Source: Tunicatimonas pelagia
GTDB lineage: Bacteria; Bacteroidota; Bacteroidia; Cytophagales; Cyclobacteriaceae
Direction: 5' to 3'
Assembly (NCBI RefSeq): GCF_030506325.1
Contig: NZ_CP120683.1
Location: 2,356,001 to 2,420,000 of the forward strand
DNA length: 64,000 nucleotides
A program made the translations under genes and the position numbers. Every line of letters begins with the position of its first letter. Position 1 is the stretch's first letter. Below the pieces are notes generated by a model that was not told the origin of the DNA, ran no database searches, and saw only the letters and a program-made list of their open reading frames with translations. Below, piece by piece: positions 8,936-18,662 of the stretch.

Positions 8936-9967
8936 CTAACCTTCTGTCACGCTTTGCACAAACTTTAGCGTATTCACCCCGTCAGCGTAGTCCCAGAGTT
9001 TGGGTTGCTGGGCTTGGCCGAACGGAACATAATTCTTTTGGTTAGGGTAAATTGATTCCTGAGCTACTACGCACTGAGTTTTTTCTTCGTTTGCTAGCAG
9101 CTTTTGTGTTAGCTCATTCTGGTTTTGATAGGGTTCGTAGTACACTACCGAGATGGGCGAGACCAATTGGTCGCTCTGGCGAAATAGCGCAAATCCGGTA
9201 TCAAGAAATGGTTCGCGGTTTACCAGATAGATGGACTTATTGTAGTCGTAGTTGTTGTTGTATTTGTGGTGATGAGCAACGGTTTGATAAGCTTCTAAAG
9301 TTCGGAAAAGTGATTCAAAATTATATTCTTCCGGCACAAAAATTTTGGAAACGTTACGGCAGCCTAGCCCAAAGTAGCGGAAAATATCTTCGCCCAACGC
9401 GTTTAATTCTTTCTCAGTTTCATGGCCACTTAATACGGCTACCCCCGTCCGGTTTTTCCGAATAATGTGCGGGTACTTAGCAAAGTAGTATTCAAAATAG
9501 CGGGAGGTATTATCGCCCCCAGTGGCAATAATGGCATCAGCCGTATTGAGTTTATCTACTACGGTGATAAGTGAGGCTAACTGAGGTTCTAACTCAGTAA
9601 TAATATTGATGATGTAGCGCATCAAAAATGAGTCTTGCGAGCTGAGCTTAATCATCGCATGTTGACCGCTAATGAGTACCGTAAGCAAATCGTGAAACCC
9701 TACCCAAGGAATATTTCCTGCCATCACAAGACCGATTTTCTTTACTGAACTGGGTTGGGTTGGAAGGTCAGTTACCCACTGGCGTAACTTTTCCTCACTG
9801 AGATAGCGTTGCAACCCTTCTTTTGCTAAGAGAACATTTTCTTCGGTAAACCAAGCGTTGTCAGACCGTGCTCGTTGCACTAACTCATTTTGTTCATTTT
9901 TATCTAGGTTCTTTAGCACAGTTCCTACTGCGGCAAACACACGGATCCGGTCGTCTAAGTTTAGCAT
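8936..9967 (-). CDS. LuxC-like acyl-CoA/acyl reductase
   Basis: About 343 residues from the preferred start MLNLDDRIRVFAAVG at 9967 (an upstream in-frame ATG at 10006 would add 13 residues). An aldehyde-dehydrogenase-like Rossmann fold is visible: IGLVMAGNIPWVGFHDLLTVLISG, then ADAIIATGGDNTSRYFEYYF, and the LuxC active-site segment FGLGCRNVSKIFVP with the probable nucleophilic Cys. LuxC enzymes reduce acyl groups to aldehydes with NADPH. It is divergent from a ferredoxin gene. Confidence 0.8.
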   Translation of the reverse strand: MLNLDDRIRVFAAVGTVLKNLDKNEQNELVQRARSDNAWFTEENVLLAKEGLQRYLSEEKLRQWVTDLPTQPSSVKKIGLVMAGNIPWVGFHDLLTVLISGQHAMIKLSSQDSFLMRYIINIITELEPQLASLITVVDKLNTADAIIATGGDNTSRYFEYYFAKYPHIIRKNRTGVAVLSGHETEKELNALGEDIFRYFGLGCRNVSKIFVPEEYNFESLFRTLEAYQTVAHHHKYNNNYDYNKSIYLVNREPFLDTGFALFRQSDQLVSPISVVYYEPYQNQNELTQKLLANEEKTQCVVAQESIYPNQKNYVPFGQAQQPKLWDYADGVNTLKFVQSVTEG

Positions 9968-10143
9968 TACACTACTTTTTATGGATTCTTTTGGGGATAA
10001 AACCAAAGTTTTGTTTCTTCGTTACAAAAATACAATTAAGACTTATTGTTTAATAATCGTTAAAAAATTAGTCTGCTAAAAACGGAGAAATGTAGCGTTA
10101 GTAGGCTAGACCCTGAAGAAACCCTGTAAACGAGAAGTGAGCT

Positions 10144-10488
10144 ATGGCAATCATAATAACCGACGAATGCATTAACTGCGGTGCCTGCGAGCCGGAATGC
10201 CCCAATACGGCTATCTACGAAGGCGGAGTAGAATGGAGCTGGGCCGATGGCACTGATTTGAAAGAAATTGAATTAGAAGACGGAACGGTTGTAGATGGTA
10301 CTGAATCCCAGGAACCCGTCTCCGATGAGTTTTACTATATTGTAACCGGAAAATGTACCGAGTGTATGGGGTTTCATGAAGAACCTCAGTGTGCGGCGGT
10401 ATGTCCGGTAGACTGTTGTGTAGAAGACCCCGACGCCCGCGAGAGCGAAGAAGAGCTGCTTGGCAAGCAAGCGTGGATGCACAATTAG
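10144..10488 (+). CDS. 2[4Fe-4S] ferredoxin
   Basis: 114 residues. The first cluster motif is [12 protein letters not shown] near residue 9. The second, [24 protein letters not shown], has the CX2CX8CX3CP spacing of Allochromatium-type dicluster ferredoxins. An acidic insertion ([20 protein letters not shown]) lies between the clusters. It is a soluble electron carrier, transcribed divergently from the LuxC-like reductase, and may or may not serve it. Confidence 0.9.
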   Translation: MAIIITDECINCGACEPECPNTAIYEGGVEWSWADGTDLKEIELEDGTVVDGTESQEPVSDEFYYIVTGKCTECMGFHEEPQCAAVCPVDCCVEDPDARESEEELLGKQAWMHN

Positions 10489-10490
10489 GG

Positions 10491-10563
10491 AAACCGGAAG
10501 CAGGAGTCCAGAGACTGGATATTTATGGTTATCTACATCTTTCGGTCTCCAGACTCCGGTTTA
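10491..10563. terminator. Long imperfect hairpin between convergent genes
   Basis: AACCGGA…GGAGTCCAGAGAC pairs with GTCTCCAGACTCCGGTTT further on, giving a long stem interrupted by small bulges. It sits exactly between the convergent ferredoxin and protease genes. It could terminate both transcripts, although no strong T-run is present. Confidence 0.5.
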
Positions 10564-10573
10564 CGATTTCCAT

Positions 10574-11827
10574 CTATAGGATTCTCTCCAACCGAAATTT
10601 CTTCTTGAATAGGATGCCATTGCGGTAGATTCTTATACGAATCCTTTTGCCCGGACGACGACTGACAATTGTGCTAAATAGCCCGAGGCTGAGTTCGGGG
10701 AATCGAAGTCCGTTTACCGAAAGAATCATATCACCTTCCTGAATACCAGCACGTTGAGCGGGTGAATCTTTTATCACTTTACTTACCAAGAATGTTTCTA
10801 GCAGGGGGCCTACAGTAATCAGCTCTATTCCACTCATGTTATAGTCAAAGGGACGACGGTAGTGGCGGTTCTTCTGAAGATACATCATCTCGTTAGCGTA
10901 ATCAAAAATTACCCGAAACCGCTTCAGTGCCGAGCCACCTATGTTTCCGTTATGGTTGGTACGGTTACGAGTAGCCTGCATAAAAGCACCCTCTTCCGGA
11001 AAAGAAGAAATTACCCCTTCTAGTGCGTAATCGTCAATCCCCAACTCAGATACTCGGGCCATATGACCAAAAATATCCCCGCTTAATCCTCTGCCCAAGT
11101 AACCTGATAAATGCGGGTTAGGAACACTGATAGAATCATTACTTTCCATGTTAAGCATCAGCGCGTGGCTTGCCCCGGTATCAATCATCAGCTTAGCAGT
11201 GATTGTGGTAGAATCATTCACGGATAAGCGCACTCCGTCAACATACGGTTTAGTATCTTCTACAGTAATCGGTATTTTAGTAAGTCGGCGCGAGGGCTTA
11301 AATAATTCTGGCTTGTGGAGCACCACCACTTGCTTGGTATAATCGATCTCAACCACAAACCGGCTGAAAATCTCGTAGCCTAATATGCCGTGTACCCGGG
11401 TACCCAAATAGCTATCTAGGCGAAGGTAGTCTTCTTTAAGCACCAGCATGGCATTACCCTCAGCAGCTACTCCTTCCGGTAAGGTAAACGAAATACCATT
11501 GCTCACGTAAGCACTTACCTCGCCCTCATTGCCAGCACCCATTAAGCTAATCATTCGGTCGTTTACGGTGGGGATTCCTTCTACGTACATACCATCCGTT
11601 AAAATAGCAGTGCGAACCCCAGTATCTAAAATAAATTTTAGTTCTTCACCGTCGTTGATCTGTACCGGAATGATAATTAGATTGCTCTGAAGCTCAAAGG
11701 GGATAGACACCCGCTTAGCCCGGTTATTAGTCATCTTAAAACCACGATGAAATACTTGACTCGCCCCTGATGTAGCGAAGAATAAAACCCCAGTAGCGAT
11801 ACATGCAGCACGAACGAAACTACTCAT
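10574..11827 (-). CDS. Secreted double retropepsin-like protein with C-terminal PDZ domain
   Basis: 417 residues. A signal peptide (MSSFVRAACIATGVLFFATSGASQ) is followed by two aspartic-protease-like units. The first has LKFILDTGVRTAILTD and HGILGYEIFSRFVVEIDY; the second has AKLMIDTGASHALML and GNIGGSALKRFRVIFDY. Each therefore has a D-T-G active-site motif and a G.(L/S).(L/F)..F..(V/I)D flap-like motif. The last ~75 residues form a PDZ domain (ETFLVSKVIKDSPAQRAGIQEGDMILSVNG). It is probably a periplasmic protease or substrate-binding protein; the target is unknown. Confidence 0.8.
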   Translation of the reverse strand: MSSFVRAACIATGVLFFATSGASQVFHRGFKMTNNRAKRVSIPFELQSNLIIIPVQINDGEELKFILDTGVRTAILTDGMYVEGIPTVNDRMISLMGAGNEGEVSAYVSNGISFTLPEGVAAEGNAMLVLKEDYLRLDSYLGTRVHGILGYEIFSRFVVEIDYTKQVVVLHKPELFKPSRRLTKIPITVEDTKPYVDGVRLSVNDSTTITAKLMIDTGASHALMLNMESNDSISVPNPHLSGYLGRGLSGDIFGHMARVSELGIDDYALEGVISSFPEEGAFMQATRNRTNHNGNIGGSALKRFRVIFDYANEMMYLQKNRHYRRPFDYNMSGIELITVGPLLETFLVSKVIKDSPAQRAGIQEGDMILSVNGLRFPELSLGLFSTIVSRRPGKRIRIRIYRNGILFKKKFRLERIL

Positions 11828-12103
11828 ACGTTCTCCTTTTACCTCGTATACGTTAATCCACCTAAACTACATTGGCAAGGAATGCTTGCATGGTAATAGT
11901 AAGTAAGAAATAGCGAGTTGGCAAGCCGATAGTTTAAAAATGACATAGAATATAAGACATTTTCTGCTTAGCTTCTAATAGACAGGGCGAAAAACTAGTT
12001 GTAATTTACACTTTTTCGATTTACACAGCCTATCTAACTCTTGTTGGGAATTAGTTAACAAAAAAAGAGTTTTTTTCATTTCTTTACAGATTAATTTTTC
12101 CTC

Positions 12104-12688
12104 ATGTCTACTTTTTCGCTGTATTTCAATTTGGGGCTAACCCATATTCTGGATATTCTGGGCTACGATCATATTTTGTTTGTGGTGGTTTTATGTGCTT
12201 TGTACATGCTACGCGACTGGCGAAAAGTGCTAATTCTGATTACTGCTTTTACCATTGGGCACTCAATCACGTTAGCGCTGGCAACACTCAATATTATTCA
12301 GGTGAATGTGGCTCTTATTGAGTTTCTTATTCCGGTAACAATTTTCATCACTGCCGTCAGTAATATTCTTCGAGGCCAAAGAAGTTCCTCTCCACAAAAA
12401 GTTCAGCTCAACTATGCCTACGCCCTTTTTTTTGGGCTAATTCACGGAATGGGGTTCTCTAACTACCTCCGTAGCTTGCTCGGAAAAGAAGAAGATATAA
12501 CGGTCCCGCTGCTAGCTTTTAATCTAGGCTTGGAATTAGGGCAGGTTATTATTGTTGCCATTGTATTAGTAACTGCTTCTGTTTTTGTTAGTATTTTAAG
12601 TGTAGCTCGTCGCGACTGGAAACTAGTAATTTCATCGGCAGTAGCCGGGATAGCCCTGACCTTGATGATGGGTGCCAAATTTTGGTAA
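12104..12688 (+). CDS. HupE/UreJ-like membrane protein
   Basis: 194 residues with about six membrane helices. The start GLTHILDILGYDHILFVVVLCALY and the later TAFTIGHSITLALA and FGLIHGMGFSNYL contain the histidine-rich helix motifs (HI.D..GYDH, GHS.TL, GL.HG.GF) of the HupE/UreJ family. Some members of that family transport nickel or cobalt. No hydrogenase or urease genes are nearby, so the substrate cannot be inferred. Confidence 0.75.
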   Translation: MSTFSLYFNLGLTHILDILGYDHILFVVVLCALYMLRDWRKVLILITAFTIGHSITLALATLNIIQVNVALIEFLIPVTIFITAVSNILRGQRSSSPQKVQLNYAYALFFGLIHGMGFSNYLRSLLGKEEDITVPLLAFNLGLELGQVIIVAIVLVTASVFVSILSVARRDWKLVISSAVAGIALTLMMGAKFW

Positions 12689-12815
12689 TGAGGTTAGGAG
12701 CAAGAAGTCGGAAGCGCGAAGTTAAAGGGCGCACCCAACTTCAGCTAAGTTAATGGTGATACACACAAAGTCGGTAGTCTCTGACATAATATTTTCAGAA
12801 TAAGCTTTAATTGAT

Positions 12816-13442
12816 ATGCCTTATCAACTTAACCTAGCTACTTGGGAGCGCAAAGATCATTTTGACTTCTTCCGCACGTTTGACGAGCCTTTCTTCGGGG
12901 TTTGCGTAGAGGTAGACTGCACAATTGCTTACCGCCGGGCCAAAGAGTTAGGTGCTTCTTTTTTTCTATACTATTTACACCAATCCATTGTCGCTGTCAA
13001 TCAAACTGAACCATTTCGCTATCGCATTGAAGGAGAGGATGTAATTATTCATGAGCAAGTAGGAGCTTCGGCTACCATTAACCGAGAAAATGGAACCTTT
13101 GGCTTCAGTTATATTCCCTATGCGGAAAATTTTCGAGAGTTTGAACAAGGGGCGCAAGCGGAAATTGACCGAGTGCGCAGCACCACAGGTTTGGTGCCTG
13201 CTACGGCAGCCGAAAGCGTTATTCACTATTCTTCCTTACCCTGGATCAAGTTTACCTCCCTATCGCACGCGCGCAGTTTTAGCCACGCCGATAGCATTCC
13301 GAAAATTTCGTTCGGCAAAATGACTGAAGCTAACGGGAAAAGAACAATGCCAGTTTCAGTACACGCCCACCACGCATTAATGGATGGGTTTCACGTAGGG
13401 CAGCATCTGGAACAGTTTCAAAAACTTCTTAATCAATTATAG
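12816..13442 (+). CDS. CatA-like (chloramphenicol acetyltransferase family) acyltransferase
   Basis: 208 residues, the usual length of type A CAT enzymes. The catalytic motif is H-A-H-H-A-L-M-D-G near residue 190 (HHxxxDG), preceded by PVSVHA, and WIKFTSL matches the 'P.(I/V).(F)(T/S)' strand. Many chromosomal homologues do not confer resistance, so the acyl acceptor is unknown. The Nudix gene starts 2 bp after its stop, which indicates co-transcription. Confidence 0.8.
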   Translation: MPYQLNLATWERKDHFDFFRTFDEPFFGVCVEVDCTIAYRRAKELGASFFLYYLHQSIVAVNQTEPFRYRIEGEDVIIHEQVGASATINRENGTFGFSYIPYAENFREFEQGAQAEIDRVRSTTGLVPATAAESVIHYSSLPWIKFTSLSHARSFSHADSIPKISFGKMTEANGKRTMPVSVHAHHALMDGFHVGQHLEQFQKLLNQL

Positions 13443-13443
13443 T

Positions 13444-13965
13444 ATGGAAGCATTACCAGAAGGAATTAAGAAAGCAGCCGTGCTTTGTGTACTGAAACAT
13501 CAGGCGAAGGGTCGGCTCCCAGAACTGCTGCTGCTCAAAAGACTAAAAGAACCTAACCAACACCTTTATACTCCGGTAGGTGGCAAGCTTGATCCCTACG
13601 AAAGCCCCCTCTCCGCTGCTATTCGGGAAACAAAAGAAGAAGCTGGCGTTGAGGTTCCAACCATGAAGTACTGCGGAACTTTGGTGGAAAGCTCACCCAC
13701 TAAGTACAACTGGATTAATTTCGTATACGTGGCTGATATTGAACGAGTATCCCCTTCAATCTGCAACGAAGGAGAACTGCGGTGGATTTCCCTTGAAGAG
13801 GTGACAAATATACCCACACCTAAAACGGATTGGTTCATATATCAGTTTATCTTTCAGAACCGTAAGTTCGCTTTCCACGCCGATTTTGACGATCAAATCA
13901 ACCTAGTCAGAATGACTGATATGCTAACGGAAGAAGTGGTTTATCGATCAGCCGTGAATGACTGA
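13444..13965 (+). CDS. Nudix hydrolase
   Basis: 173 residues. The Nudix box is complete: GGKLDPYESPLSAAIRETKEEAGV (Gx5Ex7REUxEExGU). Upstream LYTPVGGKLD is the usual strand leading into it. Members hydrolyse nucleoside diphosphates linked to another group; the substrate is not predictable here. Two bp separate it from the acetyltransferase gene. It converges on the DUF2062 gene, with only 2 bp between stop codons. Confidence 0.85.
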   Translation: MEALPEGIKKAAVLCVLKHQAKGRLPELLLLKRLKEPNQHLYTPVGGKLDPYESPLSAAIRETKEEAGVEVPTMKYCGTLVESSPTKYNWINFVYVADIERVSPSICNEGELRWISLEEVTNIPTPKTDWFIYQFIFQNRKFAFHADFDDQINLVRMTDMLTEEVVYRSAVND

Positions 13966-13967
13966 TC

Positions 13968-14444
13968 TTAAATGGCCTCTCCAGAGTTCGATAGAAAACG
14001 ACGAGAGATGAGCAGGCTAATTTGGTACAATAAAGCTCCTAACGGAATTGCCACCAGCAACCAAACCGCAATGCCCGCTAAGTTGGTTACCCAAATTTGC
14101 TGAAAAAGTCCCCAACCTGTGGTTTCTAGCATACTCATAATCTCGGAAGGCGAGAATGGTAGCGGTGCTAGTTGAAATAGTAGCTCACCCATGCGAAGGA
14201 AAGGTACAAAAAGCAACAGTTGCAGCGGCAGAGCTAGGTAAAGCAGGGCTAACACCAGCGGTACATTCAACTTCCAATGCATAGCAATGACTGTTGCTAG
14301 CGGAGTAGTAAACCCAAACACAGGTACAATACCCATGGGAACAGATAGCGCAATAGCCAGCGAAAGCTCGCGAGGCGTGGCTCCCCGGCTAAGGACTTCC
14401 CGCACTTGGCGGATGGATTTAGTGGAAATATACTGGTTCAACAA
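13968..14444 (-). CDS. DUF2062 membrane protein
   Basis: 158 residues with the DUF2062 layout: short basic N-terminus, then GATPRELSLAIALSVPMGIVPVFGFTTPLATVIAMHWKLNVPLVLALLYLALPLQLLLFVPFLRMGELL and a final helix before a basic tail. The G.(F/V)P..G..T..(A/L) and P.QL...(P/F) motifs are typical. It is an inner-membrane protein of unknown role. Confidence 0.8.
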   Translation of the reverse strand: MLNQYISTKSIRQVREVLSRGATPRELSLAIALSVPMGIVPVFGFTTPLATVIAMHWKLNVPLVLALLYLALPLQLLLFVPFLRMGELLFQLAPLPFSPSEIMSMLETTGWGLFQQIWVTNLAGIAVWLLVAIPLGALLYQISLLISRRFLSNSGEAI

Positions 14445-14497
14445 GCTAAAAATTATACAATAGAATTAATTGCAAATCCTGTACCAGTATCAACGGC

Positions 14498-15898
14498 TTA
14501 GCCCACCATCAGTTCTTCTTCGGGTAACTTATAATTTTGGGGAATGGCTCGAGCACTTAGCGCAATGGCAAAAGTCAGTGTACCCACTCGGCCTAAGAAC
14601 ATGGTAGCGATAATAACAGCTTTGCCTACCTCAGAGAGAGAGGCAGTAATACCTCGGCTCAGTCCTACCGTTCCGAAGGCGGAAACCTGCTCAAAGGTAA
14701 TATCGATTAGTGGCAGTTGCGGTTCACTAATACTCAGAATGAATACTCCAATTAAGTTAATCACTATGCCGTAGAAAAAAATAGAGAGCGCCTTAAAAAC
14801 CACGCCGTTGGAGATGTGCCGATTGCCAATTGTAATTTGGGAACTGCCTCGGCTGGTAGAAATAACCGAAGCAATCAGTAAAAAAAACGTAGAGGTTTTA
14901 ATGCCCCCGGCTGTAGAACCGGAAGAACCGCCAATAAACATTAAAAACATGAGCAGCACGGTAGTTGGAATGGTAATTTGACTAATATCTACCGTATTGA
15001 ACCCCGCAGTGCGAGCCGTAGCCGACTGAAAAAAACTGCCAATTAAGGATTCAGTCAGATTCATACCTGATAGGGTGTTTGATTTTTCTAACCAATAAAA
15101 GCTTATGGTTCCCACTACTAGCAGTAGCAAAGTGGTATTAACCGCTACTTTAGTGCTGAGGTGCCAATCAATCCAGGGTTTTTCCAGGCGTTGCCGTAGT
15201 TGTTGAGGAGAGAAAATATTATTGAGGGTGGCAAAACCCAGCGAGCCCAGTACAATGGTTACCGAAACAACCGCGTGAAGCACGTACATATCGCGAATCA
15301 CCGGCTCGTAAAAACCCTGACTAAACAAACTGAACCCAGCATTACAAAAAGCCGAAGCTGCGTGGAATAAAGAGAAGAATATTCGCTCACTCCAGCTAGA
15401 AAACGGGTAACTACCCCACGTGTACAGAAGTGCTACAAAGGTTCCGGTTTCGATAAGAACGGTAAAGAGAACAATGCGTTTGAGTAAAGCGCGGGCACTG
15501 CCTAACGTCTCTCCGTCTAGGTAGTCGGGAAGTATCTTCGCATGATGAATGCGTAGTTTACTGTTCAGCAAGAAAGTAAAAAAAGCTGCGAACACTAATA
15601 TGCTTAGTCCACCAATCTGAAACAAACCCAGAATTACTAATTGCCCTTGAGTAGTTAAATCAGTAGCAGTATCTATTACGGATAACCCAGTTACACAACT
15701 AGCGCTAGTCGCCATAAAGAGGGCGTCAAGGAATGATAGCCCACTTGGCAGTGTAGACATAGCCGGAAGCATTAGCAGCCCGGTACCGATGACGATAAGT
15801 AGCAAGAAGGTTGCCACCAACCAGACGACTATGGTATTTACTCTCAATGCGTGCTTACCATTGAAAGCAGAAGATCTGGAAAAAGGGTTGAGCGACAT
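14498..15898 (-). CDS. TrkH/KtrB-type potassium transporter
   Basis: 466 residues, with four pore-loop repeats recognisable: ATSASCVTGLSV, HAASAFCNAGFSL, SATARTAGFNTVD and VSAFGTVGLSRG, each with the central Gly of the K+ filter. GGSSGSTAGGIKTSTF is the intramembrane loop of Trk/Ktr proteins. It would import K+ together with a cytoplasmic RCK subunit, but no trkA/ktrA gene is visible here. Its ATG overlaps the stop of the upstream heptose-kinase gene (TAATG), so the two are translationally coupled. Confidence 0.9.
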   Translation of the reverse strand: MSLNPFSRSSAFNGKHALRVNTIVVWLVATFLLLIVIGTGLLMLPAMSTLPSGLSFLDALFMATSASCVTGLSVIDTATDLTTQGQLVILGLFQIGGLSILVFAAFFTFLLNSKLRIHHAKILPDYLDGETLGSARALLKRIVLFTVLIETGTFVALLYTWGSYPFSSWSERIFFSLFHAASAFCNAGFSLFSQGFYEPVIRDMYVLHAVVSVTIVLGSLGFATLNNIFSPQQLRQRLEKPWIDWHLSTKVAVNTTLLLLVVGTISFYWLEKSNTLSGMNLTESLIGSFFQSATARTAGFNTVDISQITIPTTVLLMFLMFIGGSSGSTAGGIKTSTFFLLIASVISTSRGSSQITIGNRHISNGVVFKALSIFFYGIVINLIGVFILSISEPQLPLIDITFEQVSAFGTVGLSRGITASLSEVGKAVIIATMFLGRVGTLTFAIALSARAIPQNYKLPEEELMVG

Positions 15899-16914
15899 TA
15901 CAGGGCTAGGTGTTCGGTTGCTTCCTCAAGCAAGCGCACAGCATCAATAGGAACTACTCCAGTGTATTCGCAGACAATTCCTCCCCCCAAATTAGCCAGT
16001 GAAGCCATGAGTGGGCTGGGTAGCTGTAGAGCTAAACACAAAGCAGCAATGCTAATCACCGTATCACCAGCTCCTGATACATCCGAGATTTCGCGAATGT
16101 GGGCAGGAATAAAGATAGATTCCTGCGTATCGTCTACAAATACCCCTTTTTCCGACAGAGTAATGAGTGTAACCTTATGTTGCAATCGCTGGCGCAATAC
16201 GGTAGACGCTTCCCGAATGGTCGGCTGTAATTCATACTCCTCCTGGTGTAGCGCAATAGTCTCTTGAAGTAACCCTTCTTTCAGTTCCTTCAGGTTTGGC
16301 TTGAACAAAGTTGCGTGACGGTAGTGTAGAAAGTTACGTCGTTTGGGGTCAACTGTGGTAGGAATATTATACTGATCAGCCTGCTGCTGTACCCACTGAA
16401 TTAGCGATTCGTTTAGCACCCCTTTATCATAGTCCTGAAAGATAATCACATCGGTTTGGGGCAGTAGGGGCTGAATAGCCTTTTGTAGCATCTCCTGTTC
16501 GGGAGCCGATAGCACTTGGTTGTGCTCAGCATCAATCCGCAACATTTGTTGTCCGCCACCAATAATCCGCTCTTTTACCGTAGTTGGGCGAGATTGGCTA
16601 CGCACAATACCTTCGGTGCCGATTTGGTGCTTTTCTAATAATTGGGTGAAAGCCTCTCCGGAGGCATCCTCACCAATAACAGCACATAGTACGGGGGTTG
16701 CTCCTAATGACTGTACGTTAAGCGCAACATTGGCTGCCCCACCCAAGCGACTTTCTCGTTTTTTTACATTGAGAATTGGCACGGGAGCTTCCGGGGAAAT
16801 GCGATGAACACTACCCCAAACGTAAGCATCCAGCATTACATCACCGACAATGAGCACCTTCAGACGACGAAAATCCTCAAACAATTCAGAAAAGGATGAA
16901 TAATTTGGTATCAC
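15898..16914 (-). CDS. D-glycero-beta-D-manno-heptose-7-phosphate kinase (RfaE1-type, PfkB fold)
   Basis: The PfkB ribokinase fold is clear: KVLIVGDVMLDAYVWGSVHRISPEAPVPIL, RLGGAANVALN, and the catalytic SDVSGAGDTVIS near the C-terminus. The RISPEAPVP signature is specific for RfaE/HldE heptose kinases. I favour the GTG at 16914 (MIPNYSSFSELFEDF, 338 residues) over an ATG at 16959, because the extra 15 residues look like translated intergenic sequence. No nucleotidyltransferase domain follows, so this is the kinase-only form. Role: ADP-heptose synthesis for LPS. Confidence 0.85.
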   Translation of the reverse strand: MIPNYSSFSELFEDFRRLKVLIVGDVMLDAYVWGSVHRISPEAPVPILNVKKRESRLGGAANVALNVQSLGATPVLCAVIGEDASGEAFTQLLEKHQIGTEGIVRSQSRPTTVKERIIGGGQQMLRIDAEHNQVLSAPEQEMLQKAIQPLLPQTDVIIFQDYDKGVLNESLIQWVQQQADQYNIPTTVDPKRRNFLHYRHATLFKPNLKELKEGLLQETIALHQEEYELQPTIREASTVLRQRLQHKVTLITLSEKGVFVDDTQESIFIPAHIREISDVSGAGDTVISIAALCLALQLPSPLMASLANLGGGIVCEYTGVVPIDAVRLLEEATEHLAL

Positions 16915-17011
16915 TGGGGGGAGGACGGAAAACGGAAAAAGAAGAACGGGTAGGAACAAGTTTTCTGCCTGCCTCTTTTCGTCCTCCGTTTTCCCTTCTC
17001 CTTATTCCGTA

Positions 17012-18223
17012 TTAATTAAGTTGAGATAATGCTTCTTTTATTCGTCCGATGGCTTCTTTCAGTTGCTCATCTGAGGCAGCAAATGACATACGAATACAGT
17101 TGGGGGCGCCGAAGGCTTCCCCAGTTACCAGCGATACGTGGGCTTTATTAAGAATATACATGCAGAGATCGCTAGCATTCTCGATAGTAGTTTCACCATC
17201 AGACTTGCCGAAGTACGCACTAATATCAGGGAAGAGATAAAAGGCTCCGGTAGGCACGTAGGTTTCTACTCCGGGAACATCTTGCAGCAATTCCAGTACC
17301 AAATCGCGCCGCCGTTGGTAAGCCGCTTTCATTTCTTGGGTTGAAGACATATCACCGGTTAAGGCGGCAATGGCAGCCCGTTGGGTAATGCTGTTGGGGC
17401 CGGAGGTAAACTGCCCTTGAATTTTCCCACAGGCTTTCGCGATCCACTCGGGAGCGGCAATGTAGCCCAGTCGCCAACCCGTCATGGCGTAGCCTTTAGA
17501 AAATCCGTTGATCGTAACCGTATTATCGTACATGCCCGGCAGAGCGGCAATACTCACGTGTTCATTCTGAAAATTGATAAACTCATAAATCTCATCGGCC
17601 ACCACGTAAATGTTAGGGTGCTGACGAAGTACATCAGCCATAGCTTCCATCTCTTCCCGCGTGAACACCGATCCGGTAGGGTTGCTGGGCGAAGAGAAAA
17701 TAACTGCTTTGGTTCGGGAGGTAATGGCTTCCTTCAACTGCTCGGTAGTAGCTTTAAAATTATTTTCTAGCGTTCCCACAATTGGTACGGGCACTCCTTC
17801 GGCTACTTTAATAATTTCGGCGTAGCTCACCCAATACGGGGCGTATACAATCACTTCATCGCCCGGGTTGAGCAAGCACATAAATACGTTGGCGATAGAC
17901 TGTTTGGCTCCGGTAGAAACTACAATCTGATTAGGGCTGTACGTTAAGTTATTATCCCGCTGAAGCTTATCGGCTATGGCTTGTCGCAAATCCAGATAAC
18001 CGGGTACTGGCGAGTAACCGAAGTATTTACCCTCATCAATGGCAGCCTTGGCCGCTTCTTGAATGTGCTGAGGAGTCTTAAAATCGGGTTCACCTAAGCT
18101 AAGACTGATTACATTAATGCCTTTGGCTTTATACTCTCGGGCTTTCTGAGCCATGGCAATGGTCGCCGATTCGGCTAACTTTTGAATACGTTCTGACAAG
18201 GGTTGTGCTACGGCCTGTTCCAT
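17012..18223 (-). CDS. Class I pyridoxal-phosphate aminotransferase (aspartate aminotransferase type)
   Basis: 403 residues. Fold type I features: INVISLSLGEPDFKTPQHI near the start, IVVSTGAKQSI, IFSSPSNPTGSV, VVADEIYEF, and the PLP-lysine motif NGFSKGYAMTGWRLGYIAAP. The C-terminal NCIRMSFAAS holds the substrate-carboxylate Arg. The pattern is that of aspartate/prephenate aminotransferases of the AspC/AspB Ib group. It appears monocistronic. Confidence 0.9.
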   Translation of the reverse strand: MEQAVAQPLSERIQKLAESATIAMAQKAREYKAKGINVISLSLGEPDFKTPQHIQEAAKAAIDEGKYFGYSPVPGYLDLRQAIADKLQRDNNLTYSPNQIVVSTGAKQSIANVFMCLLNPGDEVIVYAPYWVSYAEIIKVAEGVPVPIVGTLENNFKATTEQLKEAITSRTKAVIFSSPSNPTGSVFTREEMEAMADVLRQHPNIYVVADEIYEFINFQNEHVSIAALPGMYDNTVTINGFSKGYAMTGWRLGYIAAPEWIAKACGKIQGQFTSGPNSITQRAAIAALTGDMSSTQEMKAAYQRRRDLVLELLQDVPGVETYVPTGAFYLFPDISAYFGKSDGETTIENASDLCMYILNKAHVSLVTGEAFGAPNCIRMSFAASDEQLKEAIGRIKEALSQLN

Positions 18224-18662
18224 AATAGATGATTACTTCATTAATAAACGGGGGCAAAAATACTGATTCTTAAAGTAAGTTACTAACTGCTTGCTATGAA
18301 GTCCAGAGCAAATGCATCTAAATTTATGCTATCTTCGGTTGGGGCCTACCCTGCACGGTGGTGCTTCCCATTGTACAACTGACATCGATACTTTACGAAG
18401 TTTGTATTTTCAGCAGGTTCTGCCCGATTTCTCTGATAGCCGCATAGTTTTGGGGCATGCTGTCCTAAAAATTTGGGAAAGTAAAAAGTGCCCAGAAACA
18501 AAAAAAAACCTCTAAAAAGGGTTTGAAAGAATGTAAAAAAACTTGTGGAACTAGTTGAGAATTAAATCTAACAAGGACTCGAGTCTTAATTCAGCATCTG
18601 TATGAACACCTGTTAGAGGATACCCTTTAGTTAGCCGTATAGCTAAAATCTATATATCACTA
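18224..18662. other. Intergenic stretch without a recognisable gene
   Basis: 439 bp between the aminotransferase start and a MITE-like repeat. Only short open frames exist and none shows a family motif. Around 18500-18530 an AAACCTCT…AGGGTTT hairpin-like sequence sits in an A-rich context. Confidence 0.4.

Noticed and set aside
18312-18515. 67-codon open frame after the aminotransferase gene
   Set aside because: No recognisable motif or start context; treated as intergenic.
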